Shown here: one piece after another, positions 10,900-25,500 of the stretch
How the letters are laid out: every line of letters starts with the position of its first letter
Position numbering within the stretch: position 1 is the first letter of the stretch
Notes under the pieces: generated by a model
Told to the model about the DNA's origin: nothing
What the model saw: the letters and a program-made list of their open reading frames with translations, nothing else
Databases searched by the model: none
Position numbers and translations under genes: made by a program
Source: Saccharina japonica
Taxonomy: Eukaryota; Sar; Phaeophyceae; Laminariales; Laminariaceae
Length of the DNA: 64,000 nucleotides
Reading direction: 5' to 3'
Assembly (NCBI GenBank): GCA_008828725.1
Contig: MEHQ01000646.1
Coordinates: 260,960 to 324,959 of the forward strand

Positions 10900-13712
10900 A
10901 AGTAATTCCGTCATACGCAAAGGAGAACGTGGATGAAGAGAGGGTTTCATGTACCTGTAGTAGCAGGGGGATTCTGAGGGAGGAGCATAGAGTAAGTGCA
11001 GAAGAGGACAGGATGGTTGACCAAGGGAAACAGGGGGGGAGATGGAAGAGACGAAGAGGACGGCGTTGGGACGGGCAAGCAGCAGGAGCATCAGCCGTTG
11101 CCACCGCCTCTGCCGCCGCCACGGCTGCCACTAGTGGTCGGCATGCGTGTAGACCTCGAGCCGGAACAGCACGCCCTGGTAGTGGAGAGCCGTTTGGTAC
11201 TGGCGCACCGAGCCCTGGTACCCTACGATAAATGCAAGGAGGAGAAGGAGGTGGAAACTGTGGTTGAGGTGGAGGAGCAAGGGGAGGAAGGGGAAGAGGC
11301 AGATAACGAGCAGCAGCAGCAGCAGGGGAGCAAGCAGGTGCGGGGGGGACACGATCAACACCACCTACGGCGTGGTTGTGTTTGGATCAGCATGGAAGCT
11401 GGGCCGCGATGGCGCCTGGGTGGTAGGATCATGCCTCCGTTCAGCCCTGGTTGAGGTATACGCTTGGTTTGTGCTGTTTGCTTGTTGTTTCTTGTTTTCG
11501 ATTATGCTTTTTGGTACGAAGATACTGCTGTTCAGGTGAACGTAGGTTCGTTGCAGGAGTAGGCTTGTCGACCACCTACTACTACACTGAAAACGGGTAG
11601 TTAGTTATGTTTCTTTGCGTTCTGGGCGCGGGATGATAGGCTACGTACTTGACTTGGGGTTTGGGGAGGATGAGTTATGATGCATGCATGATAGGATTGA
11701 GTACTCACGTGACGAGCACTTGACGAGCCGACATTCGGTTTCGGTTGTGTGCTTTGCTTCTCGAATGCCGTGCTCGCTTCTTCTTGAATGCTGTGCTAAA
11801 GTGCTGTCGTACTACAGCACTGCACTGCTGCTTGATAGTAGCGGTATACCGCGTAGCCAGCGTGCATAGTACAACAAATACTGGTACTATATCGAAACCA
11901 GCAGGGCAAGGTACATGGAACATGTTCATATGGTTGTACTGCTCCATCTGCCTTGAGATACCTCGTGATGCGAATACTATACTGCTGTGAGTATATCAGG
12001 TATACCATATATGATTCAGAGCACGGTGCTACATATATCGCGGTTTATGGGCGTATGGTCGTATACGTAAATACGTACCCTGGTACCAGAGTACTGGAGA
12101 TATTGCAGTTGGATAATTGTTTTGAGCTTGGAAGAAATAATGCTGCAAGAGAAGAAATAAATGCTCGCCCCCCCTCCCTCCCTCCCTCCCTCCCTATGTT
12201 CCCCAAATAGTTGAGTTGGCACGTAGATATTGGGAATAGTTGGTTGACGAGTAGTAGGATACGGGATTGGAAGAAAATCAAATACTACTGTGGTGCTTGT
12301 GCTGTGTACCTGATGTAAACAGTAGTGCTCTATGTGCTGGGAGTTTTCTGATCATGAGGGTCGTACCCCCATGCATATATACCATAAGACACTCCGTTTT
12401 ACCAGGTATGTACCAGGTACCAGGTACAAAGCACTACGGACGTACTGCTGTCATCATGGCTGATACAATGCTGGAATATGCTGTGGCGTTTTGGTATGAT
12501 ATGCCCGTGAATGGACTATTGATAGTGAGAGTGAAAATATGTTTGGACGATTGCGGATTGACTGCTGTATGTGCGCTCTTCCGCCCTCCCTTCCTCCCTC
12601 CCTCGTAGCGGATCAGTTATAGGTACGATATGGTTCTGATCGTTATGTAGCACGCACCCTATGTACGTACTTGAAGGAGGAGGGGTATAAGAGGGGTAGT
12701 TGCTTTAAACACGTAATCATATAGCAGTGACTCTGTGTTCCTTGCTACGAAGCAAAGCATGGAATACGTTATTGCACCTGTCTGATCACGGCATTCGAAT
12801 CTTGATGAATACATGAAACTATATTGCGTTTTGTCTTTCCGTGAACTCACGACTTATTGGTTGGTCAACTACTACGTTAAGCCTGCAACCATAGCACTGT
12901 CGGATATATTACGTTTGCGTATGAAAGGGGGAATGGTGAGATTATAATGACAACGTCCCGAGGTTGGGCACAGGGTGTACAAGGCTAGTAGGACGTTTCC
13001 TGTTAAATTCCCGAGGTGTTACATGAATAACATTGTTTTGTTCACCTCGTAGAGATGGGCTTGAAATTACTGAGACTACTGTTTGACACTTCGTACTGGA
13101 TATTATGCCCTCTGGTACGCACGTAATACATTGATTGATTACTTGATTGATTGAACGAGGATTTGAGAATGGAGGGGTTTTGTTTGGTTTCTGGGGTTTC
13201 TGTGGGGTCAAGGTTGGGTTGGGGTTTTTTATTGATGGTTTGCGGGTTTTACAAGTTTTGCCTGTTTGATGATTCAAATAGTGGATATTACTGTGTGAAT
13301 ATACTGTTTTTGTATCGTCTCTGATTTATACGGCCGAACCGTGATCAGGAGCTGTATTGTTGATTGTCATGGAGCTACTGAAGTTAAAAGCCAGTATGAT
13401 ATATTGTTTTACATTTAAATTTGAATGAGTTTGCTTGAACTGCTGTTTCTCGGTACTTTGAATTTTCTTGGGGTTTTAAGACCTTGTCGTTCACATTCGG
13501 TACATTAATTTGAGATGTGCGATACTGATTCTGCATGATGATTTGTGATTTCCGGGACGGCTATGAGGTGACTATGCAATGAGATTGTGATGCATTAGTG
13601 CCATGCTATTCCCCATGCAGGGAGGCTGTTAGTTGATGGGACTGTGCACTTGTTCGGGATGCATGCTGCGGATGTGTGGTGTCGCACAGTATCGATTGCA
13701 AAGCAGGGACGA
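10900..13712. other. Internal region of retrotransposon 1, no pol found
   Basis: About 2.8 kb contains (CCCT)n runs at 12172-12195 and 12585-12603, GTACCAGGTACC words near 12410-12430, and a low-complexity G/T-rich stretch near 13150-13260. No reverse transcriptase, integrase or RNase H motif was found in any frame. Confidence 0.5.
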
Positions 13713-13989
13713 TGTTGATTGTGCTTGCAATGGATACCACAGGTACGATGACTGTTACAGGTATCAGGGAGTTCATATACTTGATGAGGCTTTATTGAGG
13801 TGGAAATACGGGCAACCTTTCTCAGCTCGTGTGGTCCCGTGCTTGCTGACTTCGCTTCTCTTCTGCTTCGAGGTCCGATAATATATATATACTGAACTAC
13901 GTGATTTATGCCTACATCGACGAGCGCTCCAGCACCTCGACCCGGTCGGCTTGTGTAAGGGCCCGTCATGCGCCCGGGGTCGAATCAAC
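13713..13989 (+). repeat. 3' LTR of retrotransposon 1
   Basis: Starts TGTTGATT and ends AATCAAC, with the final A apparently lost or changed. It represents the empty-site version of the left LTR. Confidence 0.8.
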
Positions 13990-14085
13990 GTGGAAACGAT
14001 TCATGAGGCATATTCCTGAAGAAATGTGCAGAACATTTATAAAACATATTAAAGGGTCTACAAATGGCGTTCGATCGTCATGATC

Positions 14086-14283
14086 AGAGCAAAGCAGAAG
14101 CGCTTGCGTCATACTATCCTTGACTCGGGTTACGGTCGCCCCAACCACTCTATTTCCCTTTGCCGCAGTAACTTCCGACTCTCGAGAGCAAAGCAGAAGC
14201 GCTTGCGTCATACCATCGTTGACTCGGGTTACGGCCGCCCCAACCACTGTATTTCCCTTTGCCGCAGTAACTTCCGACTCTCG
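14086..14283 (+). repeat. 99-bp tandem duplication
   Basis: Two head-to-tail units, 14086-14184 and 14185-14283, differ at only a few positions. A third, strongly diverged relative lies near 15120-15215. Confidence 0.85.
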
Positions 14284-14299
14284 ACTATGTTTATGAAAT

Positions 14300-15470
14300 A
14301 CGCAGAAACCTTATGAGCAGGGCACGCAATCAGCTAATAAGAGCCCTCCAATTGTCCCGACTCGTCATACCCATCATCTCATCATCTCGTCACCCCTGCC
14401 AATGGTCTCCCACAGAACATGTATGTCATATTTATAGTGGGCACCGGGTTCGGTTTACACGAATTCCGTCATTTTCTCGAACCAAACAGCTTGTCCCCAA
14501 CTTCAACACTACAGTAGTCGTGTAGCCTAAGCCGAATATCCCTGCAACACAACACATCAACCCTGGTGCCAAGAGACGAAGTGAATCGTTCGTCACGAAA
14601 CTACGTGGCAGGATGTTACGGGTACTGTATAGACATGCCGCTCGCGCCCCATCTTCACCTTAACGCTTCCACCGTTCTGAGTGCACACCCGTTATCCTGT
14701 TATTGAGAACTTAGTCATCAGGCTACGGGATCCATTGTTGTATGAGTAGTTGTTTTACTCTGTAATAAGCTTAATCTATCTTTACTCATCGACCAAACAT
14801 TCTTTGCTCACACGAAGCTACGATACGCGTTCTGTCGCATGCTCTGGCTACTCGTCTCCAACGTGTCGCAACTTCGCTTGCAAATTGCAGGAATCTGTGG
14901 AAACCAACCCTCAAACACACATATGATATTCAAACTACAGCGTATTTGGAAACAGCAAGAAAACAGTACGCCCTTCCGGCTAGATCCGACCCACTAAACC
15001 ACCCTGTTGGTTCCTCAATATTTGTTGCTCAATAAAGAATGAAGCCATGTACAGAGATGGCACAAAGCAAACACATGATGCATATGGGACGGTTCATGGC
15101 CATGAGAAACAATGTATGACCAGAGCATAGCACACACGTTTGCGTCGTACGATCATTGGTTCCATTTACGACCGCCTCGCTCATTCTATTCCCAAATGCC
15201 GTAGTAGATGTTTACTCGCGAACATCTGTCAATGTTTGACGAACAGTATAGACCACTAATGAGCAGGGCACAGTCAAACCGAACGGGCTCTCGAATAGAC
15301 CCGAACTGGCGTATCCATCTTCCGTCACCCCTGCAAATGATCTCCTACGAAACATGCACTAAAATGTAGAATATATAGCCGGCACCGGGCTCGGTCTACC
15401 CGCATCACCTCCCTCCCCCCAGCCTTAACACTTGTCGCCGACTTAAACATCGAGTTGTGCAGCCTGAACC
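14300..15470 (+). repeat. Diverged direct duplication
   Basis: 14300-14480 and 15245-15420 share landmarks in order: ATGAGCAGGGCAC, CGTCACCCCTGC.AATG.TCTCC, AACATG and GGCACCGGG.TCGGT. With the 99-bp unit this suggests an old duplication of about 1 kb spacing. No gene was recognised in either copy, nor in the 14520-15110 interval between them. Confidence 0.55.
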
Positions 15471-15589
15471 GAAGAGGCCCGGAGGAGAATACGTCAAATC
15501 GATGGATAAAGGACGGTGTGCAGTGTAACTCGCAACAAATACGCAGTAGTACGTCACATAACAATAAATATACTTCTTCTACTCGTATG

Positions 15590-16160
15590 ACATAGGCAAG
15601 CCACCCATATACGCCCGACGCTCTGAAAGTCATACACATCCTTGTCCACGTCATCGAGGGTGTCCGCCTCAAGCCTCTGGAGATAAAATCGTGCAGGTAT
15701 GTGTTTCAATTTGCAAGAACCAGTCCTTTTCCTGCATTTCGAGTGCGTCCAGTTCATCTGATAACCGCTTATGAGTCTGGTACATCCCAAACGTAGACCA
15801 AGGGATTCAGCACGTGAGTCTACGATGCAAGATTCGTCTATCCGCTTCCCCTGATGCTGCTAGGCCACACACACTCCTCAGGCTTTCTTGATCAGTGATG
15901 GCTCGAGCATTCTGTTGAATCTGACCGTAAAACTCTCAACGTATGCTGTACGCAGTCAGGTCATCCTGTCCTTGTTCCATCTTCGCTAACAGATTGTTCT
16001 CCTTGCGGGTGGTGTCCGCCCGGTGGTACGCATCACGATGTGTTGTTCTACCCCTCGCCCTCTCAGTCCTGCAGGCGTTCAGGGTACTGTTTTGCTCATA
16101 ATGTTCGCCGAATAGGTTGTTGTGGGCTTGATGAAGGTTGCAGAACGTTTCCACATCGGC
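15590..16160 (-). pseudogene. Coding-like minus-strand segments, unassigned
   Basis: Two stretches on the minus strand read like hydrophilic, helix-forming protein: 15936-16154 (contains HYEQNSTLNACRTERAR and RKENNLLAKMEQGQDD) and about 15600-15800 (KRLSDELDALEMQEKDW, followed in another frame by LEADTLDDVDKDVYDF). The second needs a frameshift. They lie downstream of the CBM6 gene on the same strand, so they could be further 3' exons, or remnants of another gene. No family was recognised. Confidence 0.3.
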
Positions 16161-16568
16161 TCCACTGATCCAGCTGTCCGTGCGTCCTGTGGCAGATTTA
16201 CTGACAAGCGGGCACGATGAAATAGTTTAAGGTTTAAGTTCCAAGCAGGGGCGTACTAAATAATAGATCACGCATGCTGACGGCTACGAACCAAACTATC
16301 ACTCGAAGCGGACGTCTAAACCTGGCTTGGCGTTACTGCCTTTCGTGGCAGGCAGTAAACACCAAACACATGGCAAACGCCCGTTTCCAGGTTCGCGTGC
16401 CGAGCAAGTCCGTGCCCATATAAGCGACGCCAACCTCCACACGCAGAACCTATCTGTTCAAGAGCTTAAGCGACGCCTGCGATACATATATTTTACGTGG
16501 TTCGACTGGTTCAACGGTCATCTCAAACATGTAGCTGGGTCGGTTTCAAGCTACGGTCAAAACCGCCA

Positions 16569-19500
16569 TCACGTAGCCTTTACGAGGTGTACAATATAAT
16601 GTACAGCTCGTAGAGGAACACACACCTTTACGGGCGCCATAGTAAAGTAGTCGATGTTCAAGGCGTAAGATTCTACACAGAGCCATATGGTGGCTGCACC
16701 AGCGGTCAGGCCACTGTTACCGTCGCCAGACCTGTGACAGTATTGTAGATCCACAAAAACAGTGCATAACAGGAGGCGAGGTTAGACTTGGTCTGCGCAC
16801 GATCTAGCCGTGGTTATCGACGACCTAATCGGCGTCTTGCAGGGGCTTACCGTCGGATGTTAAGTCTGTGAGCCAAACGAATTCGAGAACCTGTCGACGT
16901 CCATCTCTGGTCAGCTTGGAAACATAGTGATCTTGGCAAATAATGTAGCTTCAAACCAGATGTCTACAATGTATTCGAAGGGAATCATAATCTACTAAAA
17001 TATTAAATCAACACAGGATACCATCCCTATATGGTGGCTCGCGTTCGGGCGAAGCGTCTGATGAGGATGGTGCAAAGCCTAATTTCGCCGCCGCAGTAAA
17101 CTCAAGTGGGTGCGGGATTCGCTTGCCTAACCTACAAGATAACCCGGAATATATCATGCCTAAATAGACCAAAGCGTGAGCGGCGGCAGGTCGTGGATGG
17201 GGCACAGCTTAATTTCGCCGGCGCAGTAAGTTCAAGCCGGTGCGGGACTCGCTTGTCTAACAAACAAGATAACGCTGGATATAGCATGCCTAAATAGACC
17301 AAAGCGTGAGCGGCGGCAAGTCTTCGTCAGTACTAGCCGACATAGGATCAGCACAATCGCAAGCGGCATCAAGACGCCGCGCGACACCAGAACGACGGTC
17401 AACGATCGCACGGTACACCGTTGGTCACATCGAGCACTCACACTACGACATCTTCGTAGATATTGTATCCTCCGGTGTTCGGCACAGAAACTTCACCGCT
17501 GAGATCCTTCTTATAATTGTCACAGCCAGTACCACCGGAGACGATGCGGAACGAACCAGTGTTTGTGCCGGAGCCCACGCTGAAGGTGAACACAAATGCA
17601 TCGACTGCGAAATAGGGTGGACTTGTGAGTTTATTTAATGCGACTTTTATTCCCTCACCACTGGACGCCTGACCGTACACCAGGACGAACTCATGACACA
17701 CGCGCAACACCCAATACGAGCACGTGCCGCGATTAAATCGTGAGGTACGAAAGCTTGGCAGGGGTGGTGACAGGAATATTATGCGTGGCATGCGGAGCTA
17801 AACTGTGTACAACAGCTTATGAGGATCGGTTTGGCTGCGAACGAGTCATCTGCAACGTATCGAGTATTTTGGGCGTCTTCTTACAGGGATTATGTCCAAA
17901 CGAGGCATCCTGAAACGCAACCCCACACTTTTATGTCTCGTACCGTCTGCCGTTACGTCCACGGTGTACCGCAGGAACTCGCCCGCCCTCATATGACCGA
18001 TGTTGTAACCGGTTCCGAAGGGGTCGATGTCGACGCCTTCATTCGGCCGAAAGACCTGCCGTCGCGTACCGGCACCATCCCCAGAAACACCCGGTTTCCG
18101 TCAATGTGGTAACCAGAAAATATTTGCCGTGTATCTTGGCTTCGCATGCAAAAATATGCCATCAATCGTTTGCAGTTGTGTTTTTGGTCATACGGTAAAA
18201 GCTAATGTATGTACTGCGACAATGTTGCGGAAGGGCCGAACCCGAACGTGCTTGTGTATGGTCCATCAAGCAAAGTACATCTCACCCGATTGAACGCTTG
18301 GCATTGCATGAGTTTGCAAATATACGTGGATGTTCCTGTCGAAGAAGAGGCATACATGGGTAACCCCGTTGTGAACTCTGCCCCAAACTGGAACCTACAC
18401 GTAATGGGGGCGAACGGCTTGCGGTGGACATCTCGCGACGGTGGCGATGGCCTCGATTGTAGATGCAAACGTGACATAATTTAATAGCACGTAATTTAGT
18501 CCACATAAATGGTAGAGCTCTTCCTACGTACCCCGGTTGGCTGATTTTCAGGAGTGGTGTCAGAGTACCCCACCCCTTCTCCGCCCAGGTCGAACAACTC
18601 GGCCTCAATTGTGCCTGGAACAGTTGCAGGGACACCTCCGTAGGCGAAGCTTGTCATGGTAAAGTAGTCGATGTTCAATGCGTAGGATTCTATGCACAGC
18701 CAGATGGTGGCTGCACCAGCGGCCAGGCCACTGTTGCTATTGCCGGACCTGTGTCAGTAGTGCGCATTCAAAGAAAAAGTGCAACAAATGACGCGGGGTT
18801 TTGGGTGGATCGGAAGTCGGTCCATTCACTCGCATCCACGGCACCACCGACGCCTTGAAGCATGGTATCACAGTGGTAGACATAATATTGAGCGAGGCTC
18901 CTCGCTCGAAAAGCTCTATTTACCGTCCACCCAATAGCTTAAAGAACCGTGTACGCGTAGTCCGACGAGCAATCCCATAGCCTACGAGGTCTCTATTGAA
19001 AATATTCTAACAACAAATTACATTGCGTAGTTCCACCACAGCAGGCAGACATCCATTGGCCTACTCAGTGCTACCTCTGCCCCAAAACACGTTCATCGAA
19101 AGTGCGTGACATCCAGTGTCGGGTCTACAACCTCAACGGGCGTAAGCACTTATCCACTCTCTGGTCGACTCGGTAAACATTGGGTGTGTTTGCAAGTGAT
19201 GTAACTTCAAATAATATTTCTACAACATGACTGAGGATAGGACACGCGGGAGGCACTGTAATCAATCTACCAGGGTAGTACACAAGTACGGCTTCCAGTC
19301 GGTGTGTATTGTGTCGTACCCCGGCGAAACGTCATACGAAAATAACATACAGCCTCATTCCGTTGCCACCAATCAAACTACACATGTGAGGGACTCCTTG
19401 GCCTGAACTACAAGGTGACGCCAATTGCGGCGGGCGCGACTGCGCCAGATGTTGAGCGGCGACGGGTCGCCGTAAGTACGTGGCGACACGATTGTTGCAC

Positions 19501-22500
19501 AATGCCGAGCGACAACAGGACACCAACCTTGAACGATTGCACGGAAGGCCGCTCGTCGCTTCGTCCACTCACACTTCCAAATCTTCGTAGATATTGTATC
19601 CTCCGGTGTTCGGCACAGAAACTAGACCGCTGAGATCCGTCTTATAGTCGTCACAGCCAGAGCCACCGGAGACGATGCGGAATGAGCCAGTATCGGTGCC
19701 GGAGCCCACGCTGAAGGTGAACAAAAACGAATCGACTGCGAACGAGGGTGAAGTGGGGTGTTACTGAATGTGTGTGTTTTCAATCACCACTGTATGCCTG
19801 ACGGTATGCAAATGAGAACTCATGACGCATGCCTAACGTCCGTTATTATCGGAACTGGTGAGGAACGTGTGTTTCGGAGGGTCGTTGACATACCCATGCA
19901 GCTATGCATGTGGGAATAAGCGGTGTACATATACCCTACAAACGAGATATCTGCCCCGCAACGATGGTATTAGTCGTTGTTGTCACAGAAATCATGCCAT
20001 ACCGCCTTATTTGCGCCGAAACGCAAGCCCATACGTTTGTGTCTCGTACCGTTTGTCGTTACGTCCACGGTGTACCGCAGGAACTCGCCGGCTCTCATAT
20101 GACCGATGTTGTAACCGGTTCCGAAGGGGTCGATATCGACGCCTTCATCGGGTCGAAGCACCTGATATCATGTACGGACACCCACCCGCCCAACGCCCGG
20201 TTCCGGTGTATATGAGCATCGCGAAAGCATGCACCGGTGTGGCTTCGGCGTGTTTATTGGTGTCGCATGCATATATATAAAGCCACGTATTATTTCGAGT
20301 TTTTTTCCCGCAGTAATGACTGAACTACTCCATCATTAACAGACGAGGGCCCAACCTGAGGGTCCTGCGTGCGCACGTACAAACAACGTGCATCGTATCC
20401 GAATGAGCCAGTCGAATGAATACTATATACCAGGTACTTTATAAATATTCGTGGATGTTGCTGTGGAGACATACTCATACATGGTTAACACCCTTGGTCA
20501 ACTGTGCCCCAACGTTGAACCTTCACACAACAGTGCCGAATGGTTAAACGTAGACAACGCACCATGGGCCAATACGATAGATTGTAGACACAAAACGTGA
20601 CATGATTGAATAGCGCTTTAAGATTTTCCACGTAAATTGTAGAGCTCTTTTTACGCACCCCGGTAGGCTGATTTGCAGCAGTGGTGTCAGAGTACCCCAC
20701 CCCTTCTCCGCCCAGGTCGAACAACTCGGCCTCAATTTTGCCTGGAACAGTTGCAGGGACACCTCCGTAGGCGAAGCTTGTCATGGTAAAATAGTCGATG
20801 TTCAAGGCGTAGGATTCTACGCACAGCCAGATAGTGGCTGCACCAGCGGCCAGGCCACTGTTGCTGTTGCCAGATCTGTGACAGCATTGCAGATTCAAAG
20901 AAAGAGTGCAACAAACGACGAGGGATTTTGGGTGGGTCGGAAGTCGATCTATTCACTCGCATCTACGCCACCACCGACGCCTTGAAGCATGGTACCATAG
21001 GGGCACACCTGGTATTGTCCGAAGCTCCGCGCTTCAAACCTCTTGATTTACCACCCAAATGACGGAGTCAAGAAACTTGTACGCGTCACCCGATTATCAT
21101 TCATGTGGCCTACGAGGTCTATACCGAAGTAAGAACCAAACACAAATTACATTGAGTAGTTCCAACACACCAGGCAGATATCCATTGGCCTACTCAGTGC
21201 TACATCTGTCCCAAACAATGTCCGTTTCGCGTACATGTCATCCGTTGTCGGGTCTGCAAACTCAACTGATTTATGCACCTATCCACTCTCTGATCGGCTC
21301 GATAAACATTGGGTGTGTTTTCAAGTGATGTAAACGTCCAAGACGATGTCTACAACAGTACCGAGGGAAAGACACATGGGAGGACCCCTACAACTGATTT
21401 ATGCACCTATCCACTCTTTGGTCGGTTCGGTAAATATTGGGTATGTTTGCAAGTGATGCAACTTCAAAGGAAACTCATACGACATGACTGAGCGGAGGAC
21501 ACACGGGTGGACCACTATAATAAATCTAGTACACAAGGACAGCTTCTAATCCGTATCTAGTGTGTTGTACCCTGGCGAAACGTCATACGGGGACAGCATA
21601 CAGCCTCATTCCATTGCCACCAATCACACTACATATGTGCGAGACTCGTTGGCCTAAACTACAAGGTGACGTTGTTTTGCCATTTGCGGCGTGCGCGACT
21701 GCGCCAGATGTTGAGCGGTGGCAGGTCTTGTTACGTACGCAGCGACTGGTCCCAGCACAACCGGAAGCGACACCAAGACGCGGCACGACACCGGAACGAC
21801 GGTCAACGATTGCACGGTGCACTGTTGGTGGGATCGAGTACTCACACTTGCAAATCTTCGTAGATGTTGTATCCTCCGGTGTTGGGTACAGAAACATCAC
21901 CGCTGAGATCCATAGTATAATCGTCACAGCCAGAGCCACCGGAGACGATGCGGAACGAGCCAGTATCGGTGCCGGAGCCCACGCTGAAGGTGAACAAAAA
22001 CGTATCGACTGCGAAAGAGGGTGGAGTGGTGAGTTACTAAAGGTGAGTTATATTCCATCACCACTGGATGCCTGACCGTACACAAAGGAGAACTCAGGAC
22101 GCACCCCCAACGTCCATCATTAACGGAACTAGTGAGAAACGAGTGCTTGTCAGGGTTGTTGACAGACATATGCCGCGATGCATGTGGGACTAAAGGAGAA
22201 CTCAGGACGCACGCCAACGTCCATCATTAACGGAACTCGGGAGGAACAAGTATTTGGCAGGGTTGTTGACAGACATATGCCGCTATGCATGTGGAACTAA
22301 GCGGTGTACATCTATCACTTAGCCTGGGTTGCCCTACAAACGAGGTATTTGCCCCTCAGCAATGATGTTGGTCATATTCTTACAGGAATCAGGCCAAAAC
22401 GCTTTAATTGCGTTGTAACGCAAGCTCAGATGTTGGTGTCTCGTACCGTCTGTTGTTACGTCCACGGTGTACCGCAGGAACTCGCCGGCTCTCATATGAC

Positions 22501-25500
22501 CGATGTTGTAACCGGTTCCGAAGGGGTCGATATCGACGCCGTCATCTGGCCGAAACACCTGACATCGTGCACGGATACCCACCCGCACAACGCGCGGTTT
22601 CGGTGTATGTGGGTATTGGGAAAGCATGCGCCGGAGTGGCTAGGCCGTGTTTGTTGGCTTCACATGCAACGTTTTACATCACTTATGTTTGAAATGCTTA
22701 TTCCTTTCTTCACAGAGATGGGCCTAACCGGAACTTGCTGCGTATGACCTACCAAACAAAGTGCAGACCATCTGTATGACCCTTTAGTATTTCACTGTGT
22801 TTCTACTACTACGTGGATCTTGCAGTCAAAACAGAGGCATACATGGGTAACCCCCGGACCAACTCTTTTCCAGCAGGGGATTTTCTCACAACAGGGTAGA
22901 GCCATCCATGGTAGACACCCTACCATAGAGCCAATTGCGTAGAGTCTAAACCCGCAAGATGTGACAAGATTGAAAAGCGTGTATGCGTTTCCATGTATTT
23001 TGGTGGGGTGTTTACGTACCCCGTTAGGCTGATTTTCAGCGGTTGTATCCGAGTACCCCACCCCTTCTCCGCCCAAGTCGAACAACTCGGCCTCAATTGT
23101 GCCTGGAACCGCAGCAGGGACACCTCCGTAGGCAAAGCTTGTCATGGTAAAGTAGTCGATGTTCAAGGCATAGGCTTCTACGCACAGCCAGATGGTGGCC
23201 GCACCAGCGACCAGGCCACTGTTGCTGTTGCCGGACCTGTGACAGTATTGCAGATTCACGAAACAGGGCACCAAATGATGCAGGCACAACTAACGTCTAG
23301 GTTACGATTGGGGCAAACCTAGTGTTGTCCGAGGCTCCTCGCCTAAACAAATATTGTTTTCACCCGAACGACGGCGACAAGAAACGTGTACGTGTAGTCC
23401 GAGGAGCAATGTCCTGGCCTACGAGGTATATGCCGAACAATACCACAAGCACAATTTTTACTGGATAGTCACACCAAATCGTGGCGCAACTAAATTGGTC
23501 AAACGAAGCTACTTCTGTCTGCAAAACACATATGTCATAAGGATATAACATCCGGTGTCGGGTCTGCATCCTCAACGCTTACGCACCTATCCATTCTCTA
23601 GTCGGCTTCGTAAACATTTGATGTGTTAATGATGTCGCGTCAAAGCAGATGTCTACTACATGCCTGAAGGAGAGAACACACAGGAGGACCGCTGAAAACA
23701 ATCTGATACATAAGCACAGCTTCCAATCCGTATGTGGTGTGCCTCGCCCAGGTAAAGCGTTATACGAAGACGTTGTACAGCCTCATTTCTTTGCCACCGA
23801 TCAAAATACGTCGGTGCGGTACTCGTTGGCGTAAATTACAAGGTTACGCCAATGGCTGCGAACGCGACTGCCCCATATGTTGAGCGGTTGCAGATCCTAG
23901 TCCGTACGAGGCGACACGATCACAGCACAAGGCCGAGCACCAACGACGAACGTTAACGTTTACACGGTAGGTCGCTCGTCGCTTCGACCACTCACACTTG
24001 CAAATCTTCGTAGATATTGTATCCTCCGGTGTTGGGTACAGAAACTAGACCGCTGAGATCCGTAGTATAATCGTCACAGCCAGTGCCACCGGAGACGATG
24101 CGGAACGAGCCAGTATCGGTGCCGGAGCCCACGCTGAAGGTGAACAAAAACGTATCGACTGCGAAAGAGGGTGGAGTGGTGAGTTACTAAAGGTGAGTTA
24201 TGTTCCATCACCACTGGATGCCTGACCGTACACAAAGGAGAACTCAGGCCGCACGCCCAACGTCCACCATTAACGGAACTCGTAAGGAACGAGTGCTTGG
24301 TAGGGTTGTTGACGCTATGCATGTGGGACTGTGGGAATAAGCGGTGTTCATCTCTCGCTTAGCCTGGGTTCGCCCTACAAACAAATTGTCACACCCACAA
24401 CGATGATCTTAGTCATTGTTCTTACAGCAATCAGGCCAAAACTCTTTCATTTCGTTGAAACGCAAGCTCAGATATTGGTGTCTCGTACCGTCTGTCGTTA
24501 CGTCCACGGTGTACCGCAGGAACTCGCCGGCCCTCATATGACCGATGTTGTAACCAGTTCCGAAGGGGTCGATATCGACGCTGTCATCTGGCCGGAACAC
24601 CTGACATCGTGTACGGACGCCCACCCGCACAACGCCCGGTTCCGGTGTACGTGGGCATCGGGAAAGCATGCGGTGGAGTGGCTAGGTCGTGTTTGCTGGC
24701 TCTGCATGCATTATTTTAAAACATATATGGTTTCCAGTTTATGTTTGGTCACGGTAATGACTGAACGACTTTACGATTAACAGAAAAAGACCTGACCGGG
24801 AAGTGCTGCGTGCGGTCTACCAAACAAAGTGCAGCGTCCCCGGAAGGTCCCTTAGTATCGTTTCCTTTCGAAATACACGTGGATGTTCCTGTCAAAACAG
24901 AATCATACGTGGGTAACGCACTTGGTCAACTCTGCCCCAAAGTGGATCCTTCACAAAACAAGATAGAAGGGTTCACGATAAACACCCCACCATGTGGTCA
25001 ATTAAATGTTATTTGAACGCGTAAGACGCTACATTATTTAACAAAGTTTAAACATCTACACGAACAATGTTTCCAGAGTGGGTCTACGTACCCCGTTAGG
25101 CTGATTTCCAGCAGTCGTGTCAGAGTACCCCACCCCTTCGCCGCCCAGGTCGAACAACTCGGCCTCAATTGTGCCTGGAACAGTTGCAGGGACACCTCCG
25201 TAGGCGAAGCTTGCCATGGAGAAGTAGTCGATGTTCAGGGCATAGGATTCTACACACAACCAGATGGTGGCTGCACCAGCGGCCAGGCCACTGTTGCTGT
25301 TGCCGAACCTGTGATAGATAGCACAAATTCAACGAAACAGTGCAGTAAAGGTCGCAGGGTCTTGAGGGGGTCGGCAGACGGTCTAGCCACCCGCGTCCAA
25401 GGCACAACCGACGCCTTGAAGCATGGTATCCCAAGGGTACACCTAATATTGTCCGAGGTTCCTCGCTCAGCTAATATCTATTCACCACCCAAACAACGGC

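Larger units (their letters stand above)
9456..13989 (+). mobile_element. LTR retrotransposon 1 (gag-only, non-autonomous)
   Basis: Two direct repeats, 9456-9987 and 13713-13989, begin TGTTGATT and end AATCAAC(A), an inverted terminal pair typical of LTRs. Outside both ends stands GTGGAAA (9449-9455 and 13990-13996), an apparent target-site duplication. A purine-rich AAAGCAGGGACGA lies just before the right LTR, as a polypurine tract should. The left LTR is longer because a 243-bp TIR element sits in it. The LTRs differ at roughly 8% of positions by eye, so the insertion is old. Inside, only a charged coiled-coil, gag-like ORF was found. No reverse transcriptase, integrase or RNase H motif was seen. 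The primer-binding site is not clear. Confidence 0.8.
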
